Notes: generated by a model not told the origin, from the sequence alone. Shown: positions 9,996-20,279, counted from the first letter of the stretch. The stretch: DNA of 64,000 bases from an uncultured Prevotella sp. (GCA_905236755.1 CAJOCR010000010.1:1-64000), one strand, 5' to 3'. Program-made: numbers and translations.

Positions 9996-11048
9996 ATGGA
10001 ATTTACCGCAAAACAAATTGCCCAGTTCATTCAGGGCACAGTGGAAGGTGACGAAAATGCCACTGTTAATACATTTGCAAAGATAGAAGAAGGAGTTAAT
10101 GGAGCTATTTCATTTCTGGCAAATCCAAAATACACCCATTATATTTACGATACAAAATCATCTGTAGTTCTCGTTGATGAAACTCTCGAACTGGAGAAGC
10201 CTGTTGAGAACACTACTATCATCAGAGTAAAGAATGCCCGCGACTGCGTAGCTAAGCTTTTACAGATGTATTCAGCTGCTCTTAACCCAAAGAAGAGTGG
10301 TATTGATTCTTTGGCTTTCATCTCACCAAACGCTAAGATTGGCGAGAACGTGTATATTGGTGCCTTTGCATATATTGCTGATGGTGCTGTCATTGGTGAC
10401 GGAACAGAGGTTTATCCTCATAGCTATATTGGCGACAATGTAACATTAGGCAAGGATTGCAAGATCTATCCTAACGTAACAATATATCACGGTTGTAAGC
10501 TCGGCAACAACGTAACCATTCATGCAGGTAGCGTTATTGGTGCCGACGGTTTCGGTTTCGCACCTAATGCAGAAGGAACAGGCTACGACAAGATTCCACA
10601 GATTGGTATTGTAACCATCGAGGACGATGTAGAGATAGGTGCTAACACCTGTATCGACCGTTCTACAATGGGTAGCACATATATCCGTAAGGGTGTTAAG
10701 CTTGACAACCTTGTACAGATTGCCCACAACGACGAGATTGGTGAGAACACAGTAATGTCTGCTCAGGTTGGTATTGCCGGTTCTACAAAGGTTGGTCAGT
10801 GGTGTATGTTTGGCGGTCAGGTAGGTATCGCTGGACACATTGAGATTGGCGACAAGGTATTCCTCGGAGCACAGAGTGGTGTTCCTGGTAAGGTTAAGGG
10901 TGGTCAGACCCTTATCGGTACTCCACCTATGGAGCCAAGAAGTTACTTCAAGAGTCAGGCTATCTTCCGTCGCCTGCCTGATATGTATCAGCAGTTGAAC
11001 GAGCTTCAGAAACAGATAGATGAATTAAAAAAGAAAACACAGGAATAA
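9996..11048 (+). CDS. lpxD: UDP-3-O-acylglucosamine N-acyltransferase
   Basis: LpxD, 350 aa, adds the N-linked hydroxyacyl chain to UDP-3-O-acyl-glucosamine in lipid A synthesis. The N-terminal uridine-binding domain (residues 1 to about 105) contains [15 protein letters not shown]. It is followed by a left-handed beta-helix of hexapeptide repeats ([19 protein letters not shown] and so on) and a C-terminal helix. The His of IAHNDEIG is the catalytic position. The frame is open upstream, but the ATG at 9996 gives the standard MEFTAKQIA start and lies after the -7 box. It is first in an lpxD, lpxC-fabZ, lpxA, miaA series. Confidence 0.96.
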   Translation: MEFTAKQIAQFIQGTVEGDENATVNTFAKIEEGVNGAISFLANPKYTHYIYDTKSSVVLVDETLELEKPVENTTIIRVKNARDCVAKLLQMYSAALNPKKSGIDSLAFISPNAKIGENVYIGAFAYIADGAVIGDGTEVYPHSYIGDNVTLGKDCKIYPNVTIYHGCKLGNNVTIHAGSVIGADGFGFAPNAEGTGYDKIPQIGIVTIEDDVEIGANTCIDRSTMGSTYIRKGVKLDNLVQIAHNDEIGENTVMSAQVGIAGSTKVGQWCMFGGQVGIAGHIEIGDKVFLGAQSGVPGKVKGGQTLIGTPPMEPRSYFKSQAIFRRLPDMYQQLNELQKQIDELKKKTQE

Positions 11049-11081
11049 AAATCTTGTGTAAAACTTAAACTGAAAGATATT

Positions 11082-12467
11082 ATGTCAAAACAGAAGACAC
11101 TTAAGGGAAGTTTCTCTCTTTTTGGTAAAGGTTTGCATACTGGATTAAATCTCACTGTAACATTTAATCCTGCTCCAGAGAATACAGGATACAAGATTCA
11201 GCGTATTGATCTTGAAGGTCAGCCTATCATTGATGCCATTGCAGAAAATGTTGTTGACACTCAGCGCGGTACCGTTCTTGCTAAAGGTGAGGCTCGTGTA
11301 TCAACTGTTGAGCACGGTATGGCAGCCCTTTACGCATTAGGTATTGACAACTGTCTCATTCAGGTTAATGGTCCTGAGTTCCCTATTCTTGACGGTTCTG
11401 CCGAGATGTACGTTAAGAAGATTCAGGAGATCGGTATTGTTGACCAGAATGCAGAAAAAGACTATTATATCATCCGTCATAAGACAGAGGTAAAGGACGA
11501 GGAAACAGGTTCTGTGATTACTATCCTGCCAGATGAGCAGTTCAGTATTACAGCAATGTGCTCTTTCAACAGTAAGTTCATCAACAGTCAGTTTGCTACT
11601 CTCGACAATATGGAGAAGTTCCCAACTGAGATTGCTGCAGCACGTACCTTCGTCTTTGTACGTGATATCATGCCTTTGTTGCAGGCTAACCTCATCAAGG
11701 GTGGAGACATGGATAACGCTATTGTTATCTATGAGCGTCAGGTTGACCAGCCTACCCTCGACAAGTTGGCTGACCTATTGAAGGTTCCTCATATGGACGC
11801 TAACCATATTGGTTACATCCAGCATCGTCCTTTGATGTGGGAGAACGAGTGCACACGTCATAAGCTTCTTGACATCATTGGTGATATGGCCCTCATCGGT
11901 AAGCCTATCAAGGGACGTATCATTGCTACACGTCCTGGTCACACTATCAACAATAAGTTTGCCCGTGAGATGCGTAGAGAGATTCGCAAGCACGAGATTC
12001 AAGCACCTATCTACGACCCTAACGAGGAGCCAATAATGGACAACAAGCGTATCCGCGAGTTGCTTCCTCACCGCTATCCAATGCAGTTGGTTGACAAGAT
12101 TACCGCTATGGGTCCTACAAGCATTGTTGGTATTAAGAATATCACAGCCAACGAGCCTTTCTTCGTAGGTCATTTCCCACAGGAGCCTGTTATGCCAGGT
12201 GTTCTTCAGATTGAGGCCATGGCACAGTGTGGTGGTCTGCTTGTTCTCAGTCAGCTTGACGAGCCTGAGAGATATTCAACCTACTTCCTTAAGATTGACG
12301 ATGTGAAGTTCCGTCAGAAGGTTGTTCCAGGCGACACCCTACTCTTCCGTGTAGAGCTTCTTGCTCCAGTACGCCACGGCATCAGCAGCATGAAGGGCTA
12401 TATGTTCGTAGGCGATCAGGTAGTATCAGAAGCAACATTTACAGCACAGATTATCAAAAACAAATAA
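11082..12467 (+). CDS. lpxC-fabZ: Fused LpxC deacetylase / FabZ dehydratase
   Basis: Bifunctional protein of 461 aa. LpxC (residues 1 to about 305) is the zinc deacetylase committing UDP-acyl-GlcNAc to lipid A: VEHGMAAL holds the first zinc His (about 78), and RHKLLDIIGD (about 259-268) holds the other zinc ligands. FabZ (about 316-461) dehydrates 3-hydroxyacyl-ACP: LPHRYPMQLVDK, the catalytic His in FVGHFPQEPVMPG and the Glu in QIEAMAQ are present. The fusion is known for Bacteroidetes and couples competition for hydroxyacyl-ACP to lipid A synthesis. It lies 33 bases after lpxD and 17 before lpxA. Confidence 0.97.
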   Translation: MSKQKTLKGSFSLFGKGLHTGLNLTVTFNPAPENTGYKIQRIDLEGQPIIDAIAENVVDTQRGTVLAKGEARVSTVEHGMAALYALGIDNCLIQVNGPEFPILDGSAEMYVKKIQEIGIVDQNAEKDYYIIRHKTEVKDEETGSVITILPDEQFSITAMCSFNSKFINSQFATLDNMEKFPTEIAAARTFVFVRDIMPLLQANLIKGGDMDNAIVIYERQVDQPTLDKLADLLKVPHMDANHIGYIQHRPLMWENECTRHKLLDIIGDMALIGKPIKGRIIATRPGHTINNKFAREMRREIRKHEIQAPIYDPNEEPIMDNKRIRELLPHRYPMQLVDKITAMGPTSIVGIKNITANEPFFVGHFPQEPVMPGVLQIEAMAQCGGLLVLSQLDEPERYSTYFLKIDDVKFRQKVVPGDTLLFRVELLAPVRHGISSMKGYMFVGDQVVSEATFTAQIIKNK

Positions 12468-12484
12468 TAAAACGAGAAAAAAAT

Positions 12485-13258
12485 ATGGCTAATCAAATAA
12501 GCCCACTTGCATACGTGCACCCAGAAGCAAAGCTCGGTGATAACAATATCATTGGACCTTTCTGCTATATTGACAAGAACACTGTCATTGGAGACAACAA
12601 CGTAATGCAGAATTCTGTAACCGTCAACTATGGTGCACGAATTGGTAATGGAAATGAATTTATGCCTGGCTCAAGTATATCTACCAAGCCACAGGATTTA
12701 AAGTTCAAAGGTGAAGAGACCATTTGCGAGATTGGCGACAACAACAGTATTCGTGAGAATGTAACTATCTCTCGTGGTACAGCCTCTAAGGGTACTACCA
12801 TCGTAGGTAGCAATAACCTCCTTATGGAGAATATGCATATTGCTCACGACTGTGTTATTGGTAACGGCTGTATCATCGGTAACTCTACTAAGTTTGCTGG
12901 TGAGGTTGTTGTTGACGACAATGCTATTGTCAGTGCTACTGTTCTCTGTCACCAGTTCTGCAAGATTGGTTCTTATGTAATGATTCAGGGCGGATGTCGT
13001 TTCTCACAGGACATTCCTCCATTCATCATTGCAGGTAAGGAGCCAACACGCTATTGTGGTGTAAACCTTGTTGGTTTGCGTCGTAGAGGTTTCAGCAACG
13101 AGCAAATCACTCTTATCCATGATGCATATAGAATACTGTATTCTAAGGGTATTCTCAAGGAAGGTATTGAGGAAATCAAGCGTACCCTCACTATCACCCC
13201 AGAGGTACAATACATCATCGATTTCGTAGAATCATCTAAGCGAGGCATCATCAGATAA
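12485..13258 (+). CDS. lpxA: UDP-N-acetylglucosamine acyltransferase
   Basis: LpxA, 257 aa, catalyses the first acyl transfer onto UDP-GlcNAc. The protein is a hexapeptide-repeat beta-helix from residue 4 to about 180, with MHIAHDCVIGNG supplying the catalytic His. The C-terminal helical domain has RRGFSNEQITLIHDAYRILY. Length is close to the 262 aa of E. coli. The conserved KPQDLKFKGE loop confirms LpxA rather than LpxD. Confidence 0.96.
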   Translation: MANQISPLAYVHPEAKLGDNNIIGPFCYIDKNTVIGDNNVMQNSVTVNYGARIGNGNEFMPGSSISTKPQDLKFKGEETICEIGDNNSIRENVTISRGTASKGTTIVGSNNLLMENMHIAHDCVIGNGCIIGNSTKFAGEVVVDDNAIVSATVLCHQFCKIGSYVMIQGGCRFSQDIPPFIIAGKEPTRYCGVNLVGLRRRGFSNEQITLIHDAYRILYSKGILKEGIEEIKRTLTITPEVQYIIDFVESSKRGIIR

Positions 13259-13293
13259 AAATCATTCAGCAACACACTTGCTGATAAAAAAGA

Positions 13294-14199
13294 ATGAAGT
13301 CTTTAATAGTAATACTCGGTCCGACGGGAGTAGGCAAAACGGAACTCTGTATTCAGGTAGCAAAACATCTGAATGTTCCTATTATCAATGCTGACTCCCG
13401 TCAGATTTTTGCAGAGCTGCCTATTGGTACTGCAGCTCCCACTAAAGAACAGCAACAATTAGTAAAGCATTACTTTGTAGGCAGTCACCACATCACCGAC
13501 TACTATTCTGCTTCTATGTATGAGCAGGATTGTTTAGCGTTGATTGAAGAAATGTTTAAATCATCCGACGTAGCTCTCATGTCGGGCGGAAGTATGATGT
13601 ATATTGATGCCGTATGTAAAGGTATTGATGATATACCTACTATCGACGACACAACAAGAGCATGGATGAAAGCCCGACTGGAGACAGAAGGCTTGGAAAA
13701 GCTGGTGGAAGAGCTTCATGAACTCGACCCCGAACACTGGGCTATAGTTGACAGAAACAACCCTCGACGAGTGGTTCATGCGTTGGAAATATGTCACATG
13801 ACCGGAAAAACATATACAAGTTTCCGAACGAATACTGTTAAGGCGCGTCCGTTCAACATAATAAAAATAGGATTGAACCGCGACCGTGAAATTCTATACA
13901 ACAGAATTAACCAGCGTGTATTACAAATGATTTCAGACGGTTTGGAGGAAGAAGCTCGGAGTGTATTTGCACAAAGAGGTCTGAATGCATTGAATACAGT
14001 AGGTTACAAAGAGATGTTCAGCTATTTCGATGGCAATATAGATAAAGCCGAAGCCATAAGGCAGATACAGTCGAATAGTCGCAGGTATATGCGCAAGCAA
14101 CTTACATGGTTTAAGAAAGATACTGACATATACTGGAACAATCCCGATAACATTGAAGAAATCATAAATTATATAGATAAACAGTTGCAAGTAAAGTAG
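13294..14199 (+). CDS. miaA: tRNA dimethylallyltransferase
   Basis: MiaA, 301 aa, prenylates A37 of tRNAs reading codons that begin with U. The P-loop GPTGVGKTEL is at residues 8-17, with DSRQIF next and the dimethylallyl-binding RNNPRRVVHALEI central. Bacteroidetes genomes often carry two miaA copies, and whether this is one of a pair cannot be seen here. It follows lpxA by 35 bases and precedes a new promoter for the PBP gene. Confidence 0.95.
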   Translation: MKSLIVILGPTGVGKTELCIQVAKHLNVPIINADSRQIFAELPIGTAAPTKEQQQLVKHYFVGSHHITDYYSASMYEQDCLALIEEMFKSSDVALMSGGSMMYIDAVCKGIDDIPTIDDTTRAWMKARLETEGLEKLVEELHELDPEHWAIVDRNNPRRVVHALEICHMTGKTYTSFRTNTVKARPFNIIKIGLNRDREILYNRINQRVLQMISDGLEEEARSVFAQRGLNALNTVGYKEMFSYFDGNIDKAEAIRQIQSNSRRYMRKQLTWFKKDTDIYWNNPDNIEEIINYIDKQLQVK

Positions 14200-14214
14200 T
14201 TTTTATTACTTTTG
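14185..14214 (+). promoter_or_regulatory. Promoter of the class A PBP gene
   Basis: TTG (14185-14187), 19 bases, then TACTTTTG (14207-14214), 25 bases before the ATG at 14240. It overlaps the end of miaA. Confidence 0.65.
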
Positions 14215-14239
14215 CACATGAATAGATAACAAAATTATT

Positions 14240-16792
14240 ATGTCTAAGATAAAAAGATTTGTTAGCTGGATGCTTCGCAAACTACGTGGCTTCTGGCCTT
14301 GGTACAAAGGTCTTTATGTTGGAAAACCTTGGTGGAAGAAAACTATTATAGGTTTTGTATCTTGTATTGTCGCCTTATTCATATATCTTGGAATGGTTGA
14401 CATGAACTTCCTCTGGCTCTTTGGTAAAAGTCCAGGTTATTTCTCAGGCATCATGGACCCACAGACCAGTCAGGCATCTGAAATATATAGTGCCGATGGA
14501 AAACTCATTGGAAAATACTTTAACGAAAACCGCACACCTGTTAAGTATGAGGAAGTTAACCCTGCTTTCTTCAAGGCACTCATAGACACAGAGGACGAAC
14601 GATTCTATAAGCATTTTGGTATTGACCCAATAGGTATCTTTGGTGCTGCCAAAGATGCTATGGTTCATCACGACGGTCGTGGTGCATCAACAATCACCCA
14701 GCAGTTGGCTAAGAATATGTTCCGTGTTCGCTCGCGCTACTCTACTGGTTTGTTAGGTAAGATTCCTGGCTTGCGCATCCTTGTCATGAAGAGCAAGGAA
14801 TGGATTATTGCAACAAAGCTCGAGACTGTATATAGCAAGAAAGAAATCCTTACTATGTATGCTAATACCGTTGACTTTGGATCAAATGCCTACGGTATCA
14901 AGACTGCTGCAAAGACCTATTTCAATGTATCGCCTAAGGAATTGACTACCGAGCAGGCTGCCGTTCTTGTTGGTATGCTCAAGGCTACCACCTACTACAA
15001 CCCTAAGTCAAATCCTGAGAATGCTCTTGCTCGTCGTAATACAGTATTGAACAATATGGTTACTCATGGCGACCTCTCAAGAGTAGAATTCGATTCGTTG
15101 AAGAATATTCCTATCACCCTTGACTTCAAGGTTGAAGAGAACTACGACGGTCAGGCTAAATATTTCCGTGAGGCTATTGCCGACTACCTGAAAGACTGGT
15201 GTAAGGAGAATGGTTACGACCTCTATTCAAGTGGTTTGAAGATATACACCACTATCGATACCCGTATGCAGAAATATGCTGAGGAAGCTGCTATGAAGCA
15301 GATGAAACAGGTGCAACGCAATTTCGATAACCACTGGTCAATATACCGTAAGGAAAGCAAGAACTGGTTGCGTCAGGAACCATGGGTTGACGAGAACGGA
15401 CAGCCTATTCCTAACTTCATTCAGCAGATTGCTGAGCGTCAGCCTTTCTATAAGGATTTGTTGGCTAAGTTCCCTAACAATCCTGACAGCGTGAACTACT
15501 ACTATAAGGAGTGGGTACATCCTGTAAAGGTGTTCGACTATGAAAAGGGAACAATAACAAAGGATATGACCTCTGAGGATTCTATAAAATACATGACCAC
15601 ATTCATGCACTGTGCTATGTTGGCAATGGAACCTCAGACTGGAGCTGTAAAGGCTTGGGTTGGCGATATTGATTTCGGTACATGGAAATACGACAAGGTA
15701 ACTGCCATGCGTCAGCCTGGTTCTACCTTTAAGCTCTTTGTATATACCGAAGCAATGAATCAAGGACTAACTCCTTGTGACAAGCGCCGCGACGAATATA
15801 TCTCTATGCAGGTATATGACAAGGTTCAGAAGAAAGAAGTTACATGGACACCATCAAATGCCAACGGTTCGTTCTCTGGCGACTCAATGCCTTTGAAGAG
15901 TGCCTTTGCAAAGAGTATCAACTCTGTTGCCGTGCGCCTTGGTCAGGAGATGGGTATCAAGCGAATCATCGAGACAGCTCAGAAGATGGGTATCAAGAGT
16001 CCGTTGGACGAAACCCCTTCTTTGGCTCTTGGTTCAAGCGATGTTAACCTCCTTGAGCTTGTAAACGCTTATTGTACTATTGCCGACGATGGTAAGCACC
16101 ACGAGCCTGTTCTCGTTACACGCATCGTTGACAGAGACGGTAATGAAGTATATACTGGTCCTACTACCAACGAACAGGTTATTCCTTATAAGAGTGCATA
16201 CCTCATGCAGAAAATTCTCATGAGCGGTACCCACGACGGAGGTGGTACTTCTATCAGCTTTGCTGCAAGAGAATACGCAGGAAACTCATTCAAGGACACC
16301 GACTGGGGTGGTAAGACAGGTACATCAAACAACCACTCTGATGCGTGGTTCATGGGCGTTAGTCCTAACCTCGTTGTTGGTGCCTGGGTAGGTGGTGAAT
16401 ACCGAAGCATTCACTTCCGTACAGGAGCATTAGGTCAGGGTTCTAAGACTGCCCTTCCTATCTGTGGTTACTTTGTAAACACACTCCTCTCTGACCCTGA
16501 TTTCCAGAAATATCATGGTAAATGGGGCAAGCCAAAGGACGATGATATCACAAGCGACATGTACGATTGTATGGGCTATGTAGCACCTGCAAAGGTAGAT
16601 ACTACAGCACACGACACACTCGTTAGCAGTCATGAAATTATCCTTGACGAGAACGGCAATCCTATCGTCAGCGAAAGTAGCTCAGCTATCTCTTCAGAAG
16701 AAAAAGAGAAGTCAAGAGACAAAGCTACCGAACCTAAGAAGGAGAAGAAACGCAAGCCTCATGAAGAGGATGTGAACTTTGATGAACTTTAA
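14240..16792 (+). CDS. mrcA: Class A penicillin-binding protein 1A
   Basis: Bifunctional glycan polymerase/transpeptidase of 850 aa, anchored in the inner membrane by one helix (about residues 35-55). GT51 motifs are EDERFYKHFGIDPIG (catalytic Glu about 118) and GASTITQQLAKNMF. The transpeptidase triad is visible: STFK (about 495-498), SIN (about 558) and KTGTS (about 692). The C-terminus is a Ser/Glu/Lys-rich, probably disordered tail of about 60 residues. It builds periplasmic peptidoglycan. The family is PBP1a-like; ponA or mrcA are equally used names. Confidence 0.95.
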   Translation: MSKIKRFVSWMLRKLRGFWPWYKGLYVGKPWWKKTIIGFVSCIVALFIYLGMVDMNFLWLFGKSPGYFSGIMDPQTSQASEIYSADGKLIGKYFNENRTPVKYEEVNPAFFKALIDTEDERFYKHFGIDPIGIFGAAKDAMVHHDGRGASTITQQLAKNMFRVRSRYSTGLLGKIPGLRILVMKSKEWIIATKLETVYSKKEILTMYANTVDFGSNAYGIKTAAKTYFNVSPKELTTEQAAVLVGMLKATTYYNPKSNPENALARRNTVLNNMVTHGDLSRVEFDSLKNIPITLDFKVEENYDGQAKYFREAIADYLKDWCKENGYDLYSSGLKIYTTIDTRMQKYAEEAAMKQMKQVQRNFDNHWSIYRKESKNWLRQEPWVDENGQPIPNFIQQIAERQPFYKDLLAKFPNNPDSVNYYYKEWVHPVKVFDYEKGTITKDMTSEDSIKYMTTFMHCAMLAMEPQTGAVKAWVGDIDFGTWKYDKVTAMRQPGSTFKLFVYTEAMNQGLTPCDKRRDEYISMQVYDKVQKKEVTWTPSNANGSFSGDSMPLKSAFAKSINSVAVRLGQEMGIKRIIETAQKMGIKSPLDETPSLALGSSDVNLLELVNAYCTIADDGKHHEPVLVTRIVDRDGNEVYTGPTTNEQVIPYKSAYLMQKILMSGTHDGGGTSISFAAREYAGNSFKDTDWGGKTGTSNNHSDAWFMGVSPNLVVGAWVGGEYRSIHFRTGALGQGSKTALPICGYFVNTLLSDPDFQKYHGKWGKPKDDDITSDMYDCMGYVAPAKVDTTAHDTLVSSHEIILDENGNPIVSESSSAISSEEKEKSRDKATEPKKEKKRKPHEEDVNFDEL

Positions 16793-16837
16793 GACACTCC
16801 CTTCATCTCCTATTATCTTCTAAACTTCAGTAAATTA

Positions 16838-18565
16838 TTGGCTGAGAATATAGAAAAAATCGATCTTGAAAATCAGGAGTTGCAGCAAGCACTCCAGATT
16901 ATAAAATTTACCCGTCGCTCACTTTTTCTTACTGGAAAAGCAGGGACGGGTAAATCGACTTTTCTACGTTATATAGCAAAGACAACAAAGAAAAAGCACA
17001 TTATCCTTGCGCCTACAGGTATTGCTGCCATCAACGCTGGCGGAAGCACCATACACAGTTTCTTTAAACTACCCTTCCACCCGCTGTTGCCTAACGACAG
17101 TCAATACAGCATCCGCAATATTCGCAAGACTCTTAAATACAACAACGAAAAGATAAAACTCATCAAGGAGGTAGAGCTTATCATCATTGATGAGATTTCA
17201 ATGGTTCGTTCTGACATCATCGACTTCATAGATAAAGTGTTACGCATATACTGCAGAAATATGCGTGAGCCTTTTGGTGGCAAACAGCTGCTGCTCGTGG
17301 GCGATGTGTATCAGCTTGAACCTGTGATGAAAGACGATGAGTGGCGACTGCTGCAACCATTCTATCCATCAAAATTCTTCTTCGATGCACATATCTTCCG
17401 TCAGTTCCAGTTGGTGTCGATAGAGCTCAACAAAGTATATAGACAGAATGACTCTATCTTCATCAATATACTCGACCGCATACGTACATCGAAGGTTACG
17501 CAGGCTGACCTCAGTATGCTTAACAACCGTGTGGGAGCAGAACTCGACAATAAAGATTCAAAGCTTGCAATCACACTCTCTACACGTAGAGATACTGTTG
17601 ACTTCATAAACAACCAGAAATTAGCTGAGATTGAAGAAGAACCAACAACTTTCTATGGAGTGATAGAAGGCGAGTTTCCAGAAAGCAGTCTCCCTACCCC
17701 AATGGAACTTGAACTAAAGCTCGGTGCTCAGATTCTCTTCATTCGTAACGACAGAGAGAAACGATGGGTGAACGGTACTCTGGGAATGGTCACAGGAATA
17801 GACATTGAGACTGGTCTTATCTATGTACGAACAGAGAACGGCATGGATGTAGAGGTTGAGCAAGAGATATGGAGCAACGTTAAATACTCGTTCAACGAAA
17901 CAGAGAAGAAGATAGAGGAACAAGAGATTGGCACCTACCGACAGTTCCCTTTGCGTTTGGCGTGGGCCATCACCGTTCATAAGAGTCAGGGTCTCACCTT
18001 CTCACAGGTAAAAATAGACTTCACAGGTGGCGTGTTTGCGGGTGGTCAGGCATATGTGGCTTTATCACGCTGCACATCGCTTGATGGTATCTCTCTTCAA
18101 GAACCACTACACCGCAATGAGGTGTTTGTTCGTAACGAAGTAACAAGCTTTGCACGCAATTTCAACAATAAGAACACCATCAACAGCGTGCTGAAGGAAA
18201 GCAAGGCCGATAAAGAATATTTCGATAGCGTGCAAGCCTTTGAGGCTGGTAATATGCAGAAAGCACTCGATAATTTCTTCCTCGCCATACATAGTCGTTA
18301 TGACATTGAAAAACCTGCTGCACGAAGACTGATAAGACGCAAGCTCAACATCGTAAATACTCTTCGAGAAGAAAACGACAAACTGAAAAAAAATATTGAA
18401 GATCAGAAATCATTCCTCAAAGAGTTAGCCGTAGAATACTTCATCATGGGCAAAGAGTGCGAGAAAGAAAAGATGATTGGTGCCGCCATCAACAACTATC
18501 AGAAAGCACTCAAGCTATGCCCAGACTACAAGGAAGCTGAAAGAAGAATCAAGAAGTTATCGTGA
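16838..18565 (+). CDS. PIF1-like SF1 helicase with C-terminal TPR-like region
   Basis: DNA helicase of 575 aa. Walker A GKAGTGKST is at about residues 33-41, followed by APTGIAAINAGGSTIHSFF (motif Ia), IIDEISMVRSDI (Walker B), GDVYQLEPV, and near the end TVHKSQGLTFSQV and VALSRCTSLDGI (motifs V-VI). This order is diagnostic of PIF1/RecD2-type helicases. Residues from about 465 form helix pairs with YQKALKLCPDYKEAERR, a TPR-like repeat, preceded by a coiled coil. The start is TTG at 16838. Roles in G-quadruplex unwinding or fork restart are inferred from the family. Confidence 0.88.
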   Translation: MAENIEKIDLENQELQQALQIIKFTRRSLFLTGKAGTGKSTFLRYIAKTTKKKHIILAPTGIAAINAGGSTIHSFFKLPFHPLLPNDSQYSIRNIRKTLKYNNEKIKLIKEVELIIIDEISMVRSDIIDFIDKVLRIYCRNMREPFGGKQLLLVGDVYQLEPVMKDDEWRLLQPFYPSKFFFDAHIFRQFQLVSIELNKVYRQNDSIFINILDRIRTSKVTQADLSMLNNRVGAELDNKDSKLAITLSTRRDTVDFINNQKLAEIEEEPTTFYGVIEGEFPESSLPTPMELELKLGAQILFIRNDREKRWVNGTLGMVTGIDIETGLIYVRTENGMDVEVEQEIWSNVKYSFNETEKKIEEQEIGTYRQFPLRLAWAITVHKSQGLTFSQVKIDFTGGVFAGGQAYVALSRCTSLDGISLQEPLHRNEVFVRNEVTSFARNFNNKNTINSVLKESKADKEYFDSVQAFEAGNMQKALDNFFLAIHSRYDIEKPAARRLIRRKLNIVNTLREENDKLKKNIEDQKSFLKELAVEYFIMGKECEKEKMIGAAINNYQKALKLCPDYKEAERRIKKLS

Positions 18566-19187
18566 CCTATCCCCCCCGCCCTGCACTTTTGCCGCAGAAC
18601 AAAATGTAGATGTAGCCTCGCTGACTCTCATTAACTAAACAACATTTCAAAGAACGATATTATCCTGTTTTATCTTCCCTTGCATTTTTCTCTGTTCTAC
18701 TCCCCCTCAGGAGTGGAGGTCGAGAAGGGTCTCTTCCTTCGAGATACCTCCGAGATTCCTTCGAGATGCGCGCTTCATCTTTTGAACTCACTGCAATTGT
18801 GATGCAAGTGCGAATACAGAGCCGAGTTTCTCGAGCTATGCTGAGCCGCAGCTCACAATCGCACTTGTCAACTTTTGACAAACGCAAAGATACAAAGAAA
18901 AACAGCAGGTTGTTCAATTTGAGATTATTTCGCAATTCAAAACTCGCTCATTGCCTATCCACAAAGGACAAACGAGAGAAAAACATGTTTTATCAGTTAT
19001 CAGTTGATTGAAACTCGAAAATGTGTGCTTTAGCCCCTTATATATATATAAGACCCTAAAAGCGAAAAAAAAACGCTTGAAGTTAACTGATAACTGATAA
19101 AGAAACATTTTAACAGATTGTTTGCTGAATATATTTTACATTTCAAACGCAATCAAAAAACTTTTTCCTCAAAAAGCGTAACAAATT
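18566..19187. repeat. Non-coding region with nested inverted repeats
   Basis: No gene seen. A 9-bp inverted repeat CAAGTGCGA/TCGCACTTG (about 18805-18870) encloses smaller foldable segments. A perfect 17-bp inverted repeat TTTATCAGTTATCAGTT occurs at about 18989-19005 with its complement at 19085-19101; between them lie a CTTATATATATAAG palindrome and an AAGCG...CGCTT hairpin, again a branched fold. The rest is AT-rich and lies upstream of the AraC gene promoter. Confidence 0.55.
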
Positions 19188-19219
19188 TTTGTGAGCGTCA
19201 AGAAAAAAATGTATATTTG
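19188..19219 (+). promoter_or_regulatory. Promoter of the AraC-family gene
   Basis: TTTG (19188-19191), a 20-base spacer and TATATTTG (19212-19219), 34 bases before the chosen ATG. The match to the Bacteroidetes consensus is complete. Confidence 0.75.
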
Positions 19220-19253
19220 CAAATATATAAAACCTAATAACTATACAGAAAAT

Positions 19254-20093
19254 ATGAAAGACGAATATACATGGAAAGGAAAAGTGTCATGCCAATATGT
19301 TGATAAAACACTTGCATTAAACACAAAACATATCAAGACATCAGTAAGCTGCTATTTATATAACATTGTTGAGGAGGGTGAATGTTGTGTTGATTATGGC
19401 GGAGAGGAGATAACTCTACGGAAAAATCAACTAACGTTTTTCACGCCTAACGAAATACCCATATTAAAAGGGGCGTCAGACGACTACAAGGCAATAACCT
19501 TGATTATTCAAGCCGATTTCATTACAGAGAATATAATAATAAGGAAAATGCTGCAGACGGCATTCTACAGCTCGATATATATAGGTTCGCCAACAATAAC
19601 TGTCGAGGATGAAAAACATCTGGAACTAATAAAAAGTGATATGCGACAAATAATGCAGCATATTGATAGTCCTCACCAATATACATATCAGGCCATACAG
19701 GGAGCCTACTCAAGTTTCCTTGCCGATCTGATGGCTGTTTTAGGTTACAATATCGGCAATGTGAAAAGCACCAATCGTAATTACGGTATCTTCATATCGT
19801 TTACCGAACTATTAAAGAACAATTTTAAGGAACATCATGATATTTCATTCTATGCACAACAGTTGCACATCTCACCCAGATACCTTTCTATGATTATAAA
19901 AAAACTTACAAACAACACCGTTGTATATTTCATAAACAAGAAGCTAATGCTTGAAGCTTGCTGGTTACTCAAGTCATCAAACATAAGTGTTCAGGAGATT
20001 TCTGACACACTTCACTTCTCTGATCAGTCGGCTTTCTGTAAGTTTTTCAAACGACAAGTGGGAAAAGCACCGTTGGCCTACAGACAGAAATAG
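19254..20093 (+). CDS. AraC-family transcriptional regulator
   Basis: DNA-binding regulator of 279 aa. The ATG at 19254 is preferred because the in-frame GTG at 19191 lies inside the promoter. The N-terminal cupin-like sensor domain (about 1-170) has no recognisable ligand motif. The C-terminal double helix-turn-helix (about 185-279) includes ISFYAQQLHISPRYLSMIIKK and the AraC signature ISDTLHFSDQSAFCKFFKR followed by GKAPLAYR. It stands alone between a structured intergenic region and a terminator, so the target genes are not evident. Confidence 0.9.
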   Translation: MKDEYTWKGKVSCQYVDKTLALNTKHIKTSVSCYLYNIVEEGECCVDYGGEEITLRKNQLTFFTPNEIPILKGASDDYKAITLIIQADFITENIIIRKMLQTAFYSSIYIGSPTITVEDEKHLELIKSDMRQIMQHIDSPHQYTYQAIQGAYSSFLADLMAVLGYNIGNVKSTNRNYGIFISFTELLKNNFKEHHDISFYAQQLHISPRYLSMIIKKLTNNTVVYFINKKLMLEACWLLKSSNISVQEISDTLHFSDQSAFCKFFKRQVGKAPLAYRQK

Positions 20094-20140
20094 GCGCAAA
20101 AGCAAAAGCGTTTTGTGAATGAAAATGAGTAATGAAAATA

Positions 20141-20170
20141 AAAAAGCATATCTTCACAGACATGCTTTTT
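20141..20170 (+). terminator. Terminator after the AraC-family gene
   Basis: AAAAAGCAT (20141-20149) and ATGCTTTTT (20162-20170) form a 9-bp stem with flanking A- and T-runs. It can act on either strand. Confidence 0.6.
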
Positions 20171-20279
20171 TCCGAAAATGATAAATATAGATTAAATATG
20201 TGTCCTTTCATCAAGGACTAATTTTACTTTTATTACTGGTACAAAATTATAAATAATATTTCAGAAATCAAATGATTCT

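Noticed and set aside
18989..19101. Inverted repeats as an invertible promoter switch
   Set aside because: No TAnnTTTG box lies between the repeats on either strand and no recombinase gene is nearby; the AraC promoter is outside.
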